Notes under the pieces: model-generated
Database searches by the model: none
What the model saw: only the letters and a program-made list of their open reading frames with translations
What the model was told of the DNA's origin: nothing
Program-made: the position numbers and the translations under genes
Shown here: piece after piece, positions 1 through 6,891 of the stretch
Position numbering within the stretch: position 1 is the first letter of the stretch
Layout of the letters: each line of letters opens with the position of its first letter
NCBI GenBank assembly: GCA_019090185.1
Contig: JAHRWJ010000150.1
Coordinates: 1-6,906, forward strand
Direction: 5' to 3'
DNA: 6,906 bases
From: Immundisolibacteraceae bacterium
GTDB lineage: Bacteria > Pseudomonadota > Gammaproteobacteria > Immundisolibacterales > Immundisolibacteraceae

Positions 1-26
1 GCGATTCGCTGTTTTTGACCACTCAT
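1..26 (-). CDS. trpA: Tryptophan synthase alpha chain, first codons only (runs off the left edge)
   Basis: An ATG at 26-24 overlaps the trpB stop codon as ATGA and opens a frame reading MSGQKQRI before the window ends. TrpA catalyses cleavage of indole-3-glycerol phosphate to indole and glyceraldehyde 3-phosphate, and passes indole to TrpB through a tunnel in the alpha2-beta2 complex. The identification rests on position: trpA nearly always follows trpB, a 4-base ATGA overlap is a typical trpBA junction, and a short polar start ending in RI is common in TrpA proteins. An AGGG sits 9 bases upstream, inside the trpB 3' end, so a ribosome ending trpB could restart here. Only eight whole codons are visible, so no domain or active-site residue can be checked. 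Confidence 0.65.
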
Positions 27-1243
27 ACTTCAATACCCTGCAGTGCAGCTACGGTGTGAACATCCTTATCACCACGACCAGAAAGACAGATTAGCACCGC
101 CTGATCAGCCGCCATTGAAGCTGCCAACTCAACCCCATAAGCCATCGCATGGGATGACTCCAGCGCCGGCATAATGCCTTCAGTCAGCGTGAGTTGATGA
201 AAAGCTGCCATGGCCTGTTCATCGGTAATATTGACATAGCCAACCCGGCCACTTTCTTTGAGCCAGGAATGCTCTGGGCCGACTCCTGGGTAATCCAGGC
301 CCGCAGAAATCGAATGGGTTTCGATAATCTGACCGTTATCGTCCTGCATCAGGTAGGTGCGGTTGCCATGTAAAACGCCCGGATAACCGGCACATAAAGG
401 CGCTGCATGACGCCCAGTGTCCACGCCATCACCGCCTGCTTCAACACCAAAAATATTCACCTGCGAGTCTTCAAGAAAGGCGTGAAACATACCAATTGCA
501 TTGGAACCACCGCCGACACAGGCAACCACCGAATCAGGTAACCCGCCATGCTGTTTGAGCATCTGCTCACGAGCCTCAGCACCGATAACAGTTTGGAAAT
601 CCCGAACCATCATCGGGTAGGGATGGGGACCTGCCACCGTGCCAATAATATAAAAAGTGTTATCAATATTGGCGACCCAGTCCCGCATCGCCTCATTCAT
701 GGCGTCTTTAAGGGTTTTAGAACCAGACTCCACAGAAACCACCGTAGCCCCAAGCAAGCGCATGCGATAAACATTCAACGCCTGGCGCTGAATGTCTTCC
801 GAGCCCATGTAGACCACGCATTCCAGGCCGAGGCGCGCCGCTACGGTTGCTGTCGCCACCCCATGCTGGCCTGCGCCGGTTTCCGCAATAATGCGCTTTT
901 TGCCCATCCGCGCCGCTACCAGGGCCTGACCCACCGTGTTGTTGATTTTGTGGGCACCAGTATGGTTGAGGTCTTCGCGCTTTAAATAGATGGCCGCACC
1001 ACCGACTTTCTCGGTCAACCGTTCTGCCAGGTACAGCGGCGAAGGCCGACCGACATAATGTTGCAGGTCAGCATTCAGAGTTTTTTCAAATTCAGGGTCC
1101 GCCTTGCAGGCGGCGTAGGCCTCTTCAAGCTCTTTGAGCGGTTGCATCAAGGTCTCGGCGACAAACTTTCCGCCAAAAATGCCGAAATGGCCCATCTCAT
1201 CGGGCACTGACTGGAACACACTATTCTGTTGCTGTTTCAACAC
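23..1243 (-). CDS. trpB: Tryptophan synthase beta chain
   Basis: TrpB is the PLP enzyme that condenses indole with L-serine to give L-tryptophan, the last step of the pathway, in a cytoplasmic complex with TrpA. The 406-residue product is full length for the family. Visible landmarks are the N-terminal [17 protein letters not shown] block (17-33), GRPSPLY (65-71), the PLP-binding lysine K99 in HTGAHKINN, the catalytic glutamate E121 in AETGAGQHG, the phosphate-cradling GGGSNA (244-249) and the C-terminal S388 in CLSGRGDKD that faces the pyridine nitrogen. These correspond to K87, E109, the 232-237 loop and S377 of the Salmonella enzyme. The start is uncertain: the longest frame opens with GTG at 1243, which overlaps the end of trpF by 23 bases; a second GTG (1219) and an ATG (1195, just before GHFG) are alternatives. 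None has a convincing Shine-Dalgarno, so translation coupled to trpF is likely. Confidence 0.97.
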   Translation of the reverse strand: MLKQQQNSVFQSVPDEMGHFGIFGGKFVAETLMQPLKELEEAYAACKADPEFEKTLNADLQHYVGRPSPLYLAERLTEKVGGAAIYLKREDLNHTGAHKINNTVGQALVAARMGKKRIIAETGAGQHGVATATVAARLGLECVVYMGSEDIQRQALNVYRMRLLGATVVSVESGSKTLKDAMNEAMRDWVANIDNTFYIIGTVAGPHPYPMMVRDFQTVIGAEAREQMLKQHGGLPDSVVACVGGGSNAIGMFHAFLEDSQVNIFGVEAGGDGVDTGRHAAPLCAGYPGVLHGNRTYLMQDDNGQIIETHSISAGLDYPGVGPEHSWLKESGRVGYVNITDEQAMAAFHQLTLTEGIMPALESSHAMAYGVELAASMAADQAVLICLSGRGDKDVHTVAALQGIEV

Positions 1244-1856
1244 GATTTACCAAGTTAATAAATTCACGAATTTTTGCCGCACTTTTCACCCCAGGAGCCG
1301 TTTCAACTCCACTGCTAACATCAACAGCATAGGGGTTCGCTATTTCGATAGCACTGACAACATTATTACTATTAAGCCCACCCGCTAACAGCAGTGGCAA
1401 ATCTAAATCTGCCGGAATCCTCTGCCAGTCGAATGTTTCTCCACTGCCGCCATATTGAGTCGGATCAAAACTATCTAATAGCAAACCAGAGGCATCCTTA
1501 AACTGATCTGCCGAATCGGCAACCGAACAGCCCGGAGCCATACGAACCGCCTTCAAATACCGTTTGCCAATAGACCCGCACAGCTCTGGTGTTTCATCAC
1601 CATGAAACTGCAACAGATCAAGCTCTACCCGATCGCAGATAGCGGCAACCTGCAGAGCCGAATGATTTACAAATAGCCCAACCCTGGTTACAAACGGCGG
1701 CAATCCGCTGATAATTTCAGCTGCCTGCTCTGGGGTTACGTACCGGGGGCTTGGCGGATAAAAAACCAATCCTATCGCATCCGCACCGGCAGCAGCAGCT
1801 ATCTGAGCATCTTCAGCTCGGGTGATTCCACAAATTTTAACTCGGGTCACTGCCAC
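1221..1856 (-). CDS. trpF: Phosphoribosylanthranilate isomerase
   Basis: TrpF performs the Amadori rearrangement of N-(5-phosphoribosyl)anthranilate to 1-(o-carboxyphenylamino)-1-deoxyribulose 5-phosphate, the third step of the tryptophan branch, as a cytoplasmic beta/alpha barrel. The 211-residue product is normal for a free-standing TrpF, not the TrpC-TrpF fusion of enterics. Visible are VKICGITR at the first strand with the catalytic base C9, [12 protein letters not shown] (29-40), GLFVN (60-64), LLQFHGDE (81-88), the catalytic acid D128 in LLLDS, the phosphate-binding [11 protein letters not shown] (156-166) and AVDVSSGVE (177-185). The start taken is GTG at 1856, with AGGG (1866-1863) six bases upstream; a second GTG two codons later (1850) has GGAG at a similar distance and would fit as well. 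The frame begins inside truA (20-base overlap) and its end overlaps trpB by 23 bases. Confidence 0.96.
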   Translation of the reverse strand: MAVTRVKICGITRAEDAQIAAAAGADAIGLVFYPPSPRYVTPEQAAEIISGLPPFVTRVGLFVNHSALQVAAICDRVELDLLQFHGDETPELCGSIGKRYLKAVRMAPGCSVADSADQFKDASGLLLDSFDPTQYGGSGETFDWQRIPADLDLPLLLAGGLNSNNVVSAIEIANPYAVDVSSGVETAPGVKSAAKIREFINLVNRVETATE

Positions 1857-2685
1857 TCCACACCCTGTTCATGGTCAATTGCAAACTTTCGTTATCGGTA
1901 GCCTTCCAGTCAGGATAGTCCACCCCAACCAGATAGAGCCCATGCGGAGGCGATGTCACACCACCGCGCCGACGATCCCGCGTCGCCAGGACTTCACTCG
2001 ACCACTCAACCGGTCGTTCACCGATACCAATGGACATTAGTACGCCAACCAAATTTCGAACCATATGATGCAAAAATGCATCAGCGCTCACATTGACCTC
2101 AACCAGATATTCTTGCCGACTGATCTCAAGGCGACTAATGGTTCTTACCGGACTGGCAGCCTGGCAGGCTACCGCCCGATATGAAGAGTAGTCATGAGTT
2201 CCTATCAGCGCATTCGCTGCGCGCTGCATCGGTTCAATATCCAACGCTCGGGGCTGATGAACTAGTTGGCGAGCAAAGACAGCAGACCCTGCCGGACGAT
2301 TGTAAATCAGATATCGATAATGACGCTGAGTGGCCGAAAACCGTGCACTGAACGAATCTTCAACCTGGCGGGCCCAGACCACTCTGACATCACGGGGCAG
2401 GTTGCTGTTGCAGCCCCGAATCCAGGCATTGGGGTCACGCTCGTTTGCGCAGGTAAAACTGACCACCTGACCTAAAGCGTGTACTCCACTATCGGTACGG
2501 CCAGCACAAATGGTCGACACCGGCTGAGCTGCAACCACTGCTATGGCTTTTTCAATCACCTGCTGTACGGATGGACCGTTGGTCTGAACCTGCCAGCCTA
2601 CGTAATTAGTACCATCATACTCAATACCAAGCACTACCATATCAGCCAATCCAACTCGAAAGGTATCCGACCAGCGAATCCGCAT
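1837..2685 (-). CDS. truA: tRNA pseudouridine(38-40) synthase TruA
   Basis: TruA isomerises uridines 38, 39 and 40 in the anticodon stem-loop of many tRNAs to pseudouridine. The 282-residue product shows the family's order of motifs: LGIEYDGTNYVGWQ (19-32), the catalytic aspartate D65 in AGRTDSGVHALGQVV, the RGCNSNLP block (90-97) where TruA proteins commonly read LN..LP, the RHYRYLIYN strand with the conserved tyrosine (121-129), and the C-terminal FLHHMVRNLVGVL helix. The start taken is ATG at 2685, which has GAGG four bases upstream. A second ATG at 2640, just before VVLGIEYDG, would remove 15 residues but lacks a ribosome binding site; related TruA proteins also often carry a short N-terminal extension. 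It is the first gene of a tightly overlapped run with trpF, trpB and trpA, and follows fimV across 333 non-coding bases. Confidence 0.96.
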   Translation of the reverse strand: MRIRWSDTFRVGLADMVVLGIEYDGTNYVGWQVQTNGPSVQQVIEKAIAVVAAQPVSTICAGRTDSGVHALGQVVSFTCANERDPNAWIRGCNSNLPRDVRVVWARQVEDSFSARFSATQRHYRYLIYNRPAGSAVFARQLVHQPRALDIEPMQRAANALIGTHDYSSYRAVACQAASPVRTISRLEISRQEYLVEVNVSADAFLHHMVRNLVGVLMSIGIGERPVEWSSEVLATRDRRRGGVTSPPHGLYLVGVDYPDWKATDNESLQLTMNRVWSGSDPS

Positions 2686-2778
2686 AAGGCCTCAGCACCT
2701 GGCAGGCAGACGATGAACAGAAAGTTATTGGCGCCATATTCAAAAGGAAAAATTCGAGAAATGAGTCATATCGTTTTC

Positions 2779-2801
2779 GCCAGCTATTAACGACTGCTGG
2801 C
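2779..2801. repeat. Small inverted repeat in the truA leader
   Basis: GCCAGC (2779-2784) and GCTGGC (2796-2801) are perfect inverted copies separated by 11 A/T-rich bases (2785-2795). In a transcript running toward truA this would form a 6-bp GC-rich hairpin about 95 bases before the start codon. No U-run follows it in that direction, so it does not look like an intrinsic terminator. It may be an operator, a leader stem-loop or chance. Confidence 0.35.
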
Positions 2802-2965
2802 CGCAAACGAAACAAAGGGAGCATCTGTTCGCGGAACCCTGCTAGACGAGGGGCCCGGACATCAAGGTTAATTACAAGAGCCAGGCCAGACACACCCGGG
2901 TAATCCAACCCTTAGTAACTCAGGGCATAGAAGGTATCGCGGAAATCAACTGCAACAGAGATTTG

Positions 2966-2988
2966 AAAACCAGCCTGATGCTGGTCTT
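2966..2988 (-). terminator. Possible intrinsic terminator downstream of fimV
   Basis: Read on the minus strand, ACCAGC and GCTGGT pair perfectly (positions 2985-2980 with 2974-2969) around the 5-base loop ATCAG. The stem can extend past one mismatch by two more A-T pairs. It is followed by TTTT, partly inside the stem, then CAAAT. It begins about 30 bases after the fimV stop. The stem is short and the T-run is only four bases, so termination may be partial and some read-through into truA is possible. Confidence 0.55.
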
Positions 2989-3018
2989 TACAAGACTCTA
3001 TTTTAACTCTCTTCTCAA

Positions 3019-6000
3019 CTACTCTTCCAGCTTAGCAATTAACTCAGCTGCTTGACGCTTCTGGTCATCACTGCCGTGATCCTGAATTTTCGCATTCAGT
3101 TCCCCTGCCTGGTCTCGGTCACCCATATCCACATAGGCGGCAAGCAAATCTAACTGCGATGCTACTGCATCAAGAGTCTGTACTGTTTCAGTGTCAGACT
3201 CTTCACCAGCCGGAGCAAAAGAAATAACCGTCTCGTCAAGACCATCATCAAGTTCGTCGTCGAGATCAAAGGATAGATCTGCGCCGATCTCTTCATCATC
3301 AGCTTGATCAGATTCAACGATGGGATCTTGGCTATCGTCCAGACTGATATCATCGCCATCACCTAGCTCAATGGTTAACTCAGCGGACTGTTCGTCGCTC
3401 GAATCACCATTTAACTCTAAACCACCAGGCTCATTTGCCGCATCGAGTTCAATATCAATGGACAGCTCTTCGCCAGAATCCAGGTCAAGACCACCCTCTT
3501 CAAGCGTAAACTCCGCATCACTCTCCTGCGAAGATTCCTGGTCTAGCAATTCAACTTCGTCACCGGTTTCATCAACAAATTCATCAAACTGAATTTCCAG
3601 ACTAGCCTCAGGCTCTTCCTGCTCTAAAACCTGGGTTTCCTCAGTTTCTGCACTTGCGACAATTTCATCATCGGCAAGACTGTCAGCGCTGCTGATATCA
3701 GCGATCAAAGTCCCTTCCAAGCCGAGATCTTCGTCATCGAAGTCCAGACTAGCTAGTGAATCGTCTACTTCTACTAGCTTTCCAGAATCGTTATTATCTA
3801 ATCCAGACTCACTCTCATCGCCAGCAACATCGAGTTCAAAATCAAGGATCGCCTCTTCATCAATCTGAACTTCTGGCGCAGCATCATGGGGCGTTGAACT
3901 CGACTCTTCAGTAGGCGACTCATCGTCAAAATCCATCGAGTCAAAATTGACTGTATTCTCTTGATCGTCCTCATCCGGCTCTGAGGCCGCAGGCTCTTCT
4001 TCGTCGATAGCAGAAAGATCAAAATCCAGAGTCTCTCCATCATCACCGGTTGAAGGCTCTGCATTCAGCCCTTCATCTAACGCCAGTTCATCGTCAGATT
4101 CCATTGAGTCAAAATTAACTGTATTCTCTTGATCGTCCTCATCCGGCTCTGAGAGTTCCTCAGCCGCAGACTTTTCTTCGTCAATAGCAGAGAGATCGAA
4201 ATCCAGACCATTTCCATCATCTCCAGCTGTAGACTCTGCCTGCTGCCCTGAATCAACAGCCGTGTCACCGGTATAGGCATCCAGATCCATTGATGTAGAA
4301 AGCTCTGTGTGCTGGCCTTCACCCAACGTGGATTCTTCAACATCACCGAGTTCTGAATCAGCTTCAGGCGAGAGATCAAATTCGAGAGCAGCAGAGTCAC
4401 CCGGCAGATCTTCAACTTCTGGCACACCTTGCTCACCGACTAAGTCACCTAGCTCGATAGAGGTAGAAATCTCCGTAACATCCAATTCGACGGCCGAGCC
4501 ATCATCAGCTAAGCCAGCAACATCATCACTAATCTGCGGTGACTCTTCTGCCAGACTATCCAGGTCAAATGAAGTCGATAACTCATCAAAGCTTTCAGCT
4601 TCACCCCCTGATAAATCATCACCCAGATCACCTAAATCAAAATCGTCAACTGCTTCAGAAAGCTCCAGGCTCCCGTCATCGCCGCCTTCGTCATCAAGAT
4701 CAAGCTCATCCTGAACTGTCGAAGCAGCAACCAGAGACCCAACCTGACTCGCATCAAGGGTAGAGCCGCTAAACAATTCACTATCCGGCTTTAATGCCAA
4801 TCCTAAAGCCGCAATTTTCTCCCAGGTGTCAGCATCATCTGTCTGAAGCCCTTTAAGCTCACCGGCAAACTGCTCATATTCATCACCTTTTTCCTGGCTG
4901 TAATAAATATCAAGTAGTTTGAGTTTTAACGCCAGGCGATCGTCATACTGGATCGCATCCTGGATAATTTCTTCCGCCTGCTCGTGATGGCCATAAGTAA
5001 TGAATACATCCGCTTCGGCAATCGGATCAACATCCTCTAGCTCTGTTTCAGCCGCGACACCCACACTCGGCGCTACAAAGTCATCTAGAAATGAAGTCGT
5101 GTCTTCCAGAGCATCGACATCACTGACCAAAGTTTCAGTCGCCTGGACATCACCCAGCCCGGCCTGCTCAGCTGGAACAGCAGCAGGTGTTCTGACCAAG
5201 GTCTTTTCTTCGTCATCAAGGTCAAGCTCATCGAGCGAATCAACCTTATTTTTCTTGCCACTGCGCAGTGCGAGACCAACAAAGGCAAGCACCAGCAATG
5301 TCACAGCTGCAACAAGGTAAACCCAGTTAGCTAGCAGTAGATCAAATAGCCCACCATCCGCAGACGATGACTTAACCGGGCCCGCCTTGGTAGGACGCTT
5401 GCGTTCTTCCTTCTGCTCAGCCGGCTCCGCTGTCGCCTCTGGGGGTGCAGCCCCCCCACTAACAACAGGCTCTGCCTCTTTGGCCTGCTGGGATTGATCA
5501 ACAGGAGCCGTTTCTACCCCACCATCAAGGGTTTCTACCAATGGTGCTTTTGCCTCAACTGCCGGCTCAACTACCGACGAACCGGCTGGCTGCTCAGGAA
5601 CTTCTGGTTCAACAGCACTACCGGGTGTACCCAGTGTTGGTGCCAAATTGGCTAGTTTGGCGAGCTCTCGCAGTGTAGCCAACTGCGATTCCAGCTGATT
5701 GATCTGCTCGCGTAACTCCTGGTTTTCACGCTCCCGAACCTCAAGAGACTCCTCCAGTAATTCAATGTGCTCGGAGACCTGAGCTGAGCTGCCTGCCGAT
5801 GTCCCAGCTACCACGGCGACTTCACTCCCAGTAGCCGCACCGACTAGACGAACCCGGCCCACAGCTTCCGCTGGCCCGGAAACAGGAACTGAGTCTGTTT
5901 CAGGCTGCCGAATCACTGCACCACGACCTGAGTCAACAACCACTAATGGCGGCGCAACGGCTGGAGAATTCTGCTTGAACTGTTTCCAAGCGTCCTGCTG

Positions 6001-6750
6001 GCGGGCAAATTCATCTCGTGCAGCACTAACATCCAGATTTTGATAACCCGCCTGATCAGGCAGCCTTAACACTTTGCCAGCCAGCATCAGGTTGATGTTG
6101 TTATCAATAAACGCATCAGGGTTTGCCGCGACGATCGCAATCATTGCCTGATTAACGTTGACACCGGCAGGCCGAACCTTAAGCGCTATCTCCCAAAGCG
6201 TGTCGCCGATTGCTGTTGGGCCATATTGCTCGCCATCAACGGTGGCAACCTTAGGCATCGCCAACAAATCAGCATCGACACTGCCAGACGCTTGCGTACT
6301 GCGAACCACCTGGGGAATTTCGATCGGGGTTATCGATACAGATGGCGTTTTCGCCTGAGGAGGGGGGTCCAGCAACAGGGTATATTCACGAAGCACCGAG
6401 CCCTGCGGTCCACTCACTTCGATTAAAAAGTTGAAATAGGGATCAGCCGTGGCTCGTTCGGTAAAAACTCGAATGAAAGGCACGCCATTGGCCGCTTCCT
6501 CAACCGAAAACTTTAAATCTGCCAACGAGAAGGGCCGCTCAAGCCCCGCTTTTTTATGGGTAGCAGACGAAGCCAACCGCGCCTGAATTACTTCAGCATC
6601 ACCGGATTCCACCCCAATGAGCGCGACCTCTGCCGCCAGCGGCTGATTCAGATAGGAGCGTAACGTTAATTCACCGAGCCCCAACGCATACACCGACACC
6701 GGCGATATAAACGCCATCAGTATGATTACGTTGAGTATTTTGTTACGCAT
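3019..6750 (-). CDS. fimV: FimV/HubP-type polar landmark and peptidoglycan-binding protein
   Basis: FimV proteins mark the cell pole and support assembly of type IV pili (PilQ secretin) and twitching; the Vibrio relative HubP recruits polar ParA-like proteins. The start is the ATG at 6750, which has AGGTGA four bases upstream and begins a signal peptide (1-22, VYA/L); the frame stays open upstream but only with a TTG. Domains in order: FimV N-terminal domain (about 23-128, LGLGELTLRSYLNQPL to YTLLLDPP); LysM module (about 176-232, YGPTAIGDTLWEIA to LRLPD); coiled coil (about 327-366); a Pro/Glu-rich linker; one membrane segment (about 475-495) followed by RSGKKNK; a TPR-like block (about 577-640); a long acidic region (655-1211); and the conserved FimV C-terminal motif (1194-1243, LDLLAAYVDMGDRDQA). 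At 1243 residues it is longer than P. aeruginosa FimV (919) and shorter than V. cholerae HubP (about 1600). I see no cysteine in it. The hallmark domains make the family assignment safe; the exact polar partners cannot be told. Confidence 0.95.
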   Translation of the reverse strand: MRNKILNVIILMAFISPVSVYALGLGELTLRSYLNQPLAAEVALIGVESGDAEVIQARLASSATHKKAGLERPFSLADLKFSVEEAANGVPFIRVFTERATADPYFNFLIEVSGPQGSVLREYTLLLDPPPQAKTPSVSITPIEIPQVVRSTQASGSVDADLLAMPKVATVDGEQYGPTAIGDTLWEIALKVRPAGVNVNQAMIAIVAANPDAFIDNNINLMLAGKVLRLPDQAGYQNLDVSAARDEFARQQDAWKQFKQNSPAVAPPLVVVDSGRGAVIRQPETDSVPVSGPAEAVGRVRLVGAATGSEVAVVAGTSAGSSAQVSEHIELLEESLEVRERENQELREQINQLESQLATLRELAKLANLAPTLGTPGSAVEPEVPEQPAGSSVVEPAVEAKAPLVETLDGGVETAPVDQSQQAKEAEPVVSGGAAPPEATAEPAEQKEERKRPTKAGPVKSSSADGGLFDLLLANWVYLVAAVTLLVLAFVGLALRSGKKNKVDSLDELDLDDEEKTLVRTPAAVPAEQAGLGDVQATETLVSDVDALEDTTSFLDDFVAPSVGVAAETELEDVDPIAEADVFITYGHHEQAEEIIQDAIQYDDRLALKLKLLDIYYSQEKGDEYEQFAGELKGLQTDDADTWEKIAALGLALKPDSELFSGSTLDASQVGSLVAASTVQDELDLDDEGGDDGSLELSEAVDDFDLGDLGDDLSGGEAESFDELSTSFDLDSLAEESPQISDDVAGLADDGSAVELDVTEISTSIELGDLVGEQGVPEVEDLPGDSAALEFDLSPEADSELGDVEESTLGEGQHTELSTSMDLDAYTGDTAVDSGQQAESTAGDDGNGLDFDLSAIDEEKSAAEELSEPDEDDQENTVNFDSMESDDELALDEGLNAEPSTGDDGETLDFDLSAIDEEEPAASEPDEDDQENTVNFDSMDFDDESPTEESSSTPHDAAPEVQIDEEAILDFELDVAGDESESGLDNNDSGKLVEVDDSLASLDFDDEDLGLEGTLIADISSADSLADDEIVASAETEETQVLEQEEPEASLEIQFDEFVDETGDEVELLDQESSQESDAEFTLEEGGLDLDSGEELSIDIELDAANEPGGLELNGDSSDEQSAELTIELGDGDDISLDDSQDPIVESDQADDEEIGADLSFDLDDELDDGLDETVISFAPAGEESDTETVQTLDAVASQLDLLAAYVDMGDRDQAGELNAKIQDHGSDDQKRQAAELIAKLEE
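3932..4047 (-). repeat. fimV internal direct repeat, second copy in the protein
   Basis: This segment matches 4100-4224 at an offset of 168 bases (56 codons) over its best part. Positions 3932-3985 and 4100-4153 agree at 52 of 54 bases. Both encode SEPDEDDQENTVNFDSM, and both also carry LDFDLSAIDEE. The copy is 9 bases shorter than the other, losing three codons between DEE and SEPDE. The DNA-level identity is far above that of the surrounding acidic sequence, which suggests a fairly recent in-frame duplication. Confidence 0.85.
4100..4224 (-). repeat. fimV internal direct repeat, first copy in the protein
   Basis: Partner of the repeat at 3932-4047. It encodes GDDGNGLDFDLSAIDEE, then a three-codon longer spacer (AAEEL), then the shared SEPDEDDQENTVNFDSM. 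The identity falls toward the N-terminal side of the unit, where third-position changes accumulate. Confidence 0.85.
4279..4584 (-). repeat. Three spaced copies of an E-(L/I)-STS-x-(D/E)-L motif in fimV
   Basis: The nine-residue motif appears as ELSTSFDLD (4558-4584), EISTSIELG (4447-4473) and ELSTSMDLD (4279-4305). Spacing is 111 bases (37 codons) and 168 bases (56 codons). The second spacing equals the period of the neighbouring DNA repeat pair. Codons differ between the copies while the peptide is kept, so these look like older duplications held by selection on the protein. Confidence 0.75.
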
Positions 6751-6754
6751 TGTT

Positions 6755-6760
6755 TCACCT
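6755..6760 (-). promoter_or_regulatory. Ribosome binding site that fixes the fimV start
   Basis: AGGTGA on the minus strand ends four bases before the ATG at 6750. It supports that start over the TTG at 6792 of the same open frame, which would put 14 extra residues in front of the signal peptide. Confidence 0.8.
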
Positions 6761-6839
6761 GAACCCAAAGTCGCAAAGTACGGGCCAACCAAAAAAAGCC
6801 CTCACCCCACCAAAAGAAACTACTAAAACGAACGATCCC

Positions 6840-6891
6840 ATTAGTTTTGTGCAGTTAGGCTAGCAAACTCGAATAAACATTACAAACTAAT
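6840..6891. repeat. Imperfect inverted repeat around the possible fimV promoter
   Basis: ATTAGTTTTGT (6840-6850) and ACAAACTAAT (6882-6891) are inverted copies with a single extra T in the left arm, separated by 31 bases. The right arm overlaps the proposed -35 hexamer and the spacer contains the proposed -10. The arms are AT-rich, so chance is a real possibility. Confidence 0.35.
6857..6885 (-). promoter_or_regulatory. Possible sigma70-type promoter of fimV
   Basis: On the minus strand TTGTAA (6885-6880, 4 of 6 to consensus) is followed after 17 bases by TAGCCT (6862-6857, 3 of 6), with a TGC directly before it that would act as an extended -10. Transcription would begin about 100 bases before the fimV start codon. 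The hexamers are weak, but this is the best pair in the visible leader; stronger elements may lie beyond the right edge. Confidence 0.3.

Larger units (their letters stand above)
2686..3018. other. Intergenic region between fimV and truA
   Basis: This 333-base stretch has no gene I can support. Next to fimV it holds a hairpin that could end fimV transcription (2966-2988), and in the half nearer truA a 6-bp inverted repeat (2779-2801). Since truA heads an overlapping gene run, its promoter should lie here, but no strong sigma70 pair is visible on the minus strand. The best -10-like hexamer, TGTAAT (2871-2876), has no good -35 at the right distance. A TTG-started frame of 88 codons (2908-2642) runs through most of the space into truA, but it has no recognisable motif and no good ribosome binding site. 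There is no short leader frame with clustered tryptophan codons, so classic trp attenuation is not indicated. Confidence 0.6.

Noticed and set aside
548..985. Plus-strand frame of 145 codons
   Set aside because: Fully antisense to trpB, which has all its catalytic residues; no independent support.
2479..2790. Plus-strand frame of 103 codons
   Set aside because: Antisense to the truA 5' part and leader, with no recognisable domain.
2642..2908. Minus-strand frame of 88 codons between fimV and truA, overlapping truA by 44 bases
   Set aside because: TTG start, no clear ribosome binding site, no recognisable motif, odd composition; probably chance open frame.
3798..4436. Two minus-strand frames (3798-4064 and 4077-4436) that resemble each other
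   Set aside because: They are shifted readings of fimV across its internal duplication; the similarity is inherited from the DNA repeat, and neither has a credible start.
4307..4714. Plus-strand frame of 135 codons, very rich in serine and proline
   Set aside because: It is the complement of the acidic part of fimV: Asp/Glu codons (GAN) read backwards give TCN serine codons. The same explains the serine-rich frame at 3320-3592 and that at 5000-5320.
6751..6792. Upstream TTG start for fimV giving 14 more residues
   Set aside because: The extension would precede a textbook signal peptide, and the AGGTGA site supports the ATG at 6750.
6791..6800. Seven-base T-run after a GC-rich stretch on the minus strand, resembling a terminator for a gene upstream of fimV
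   Set aside because: The GGTGGGGTGAGGGC before it has no complementary arm close enough to make a stem, and it lies inside the fimV leader.
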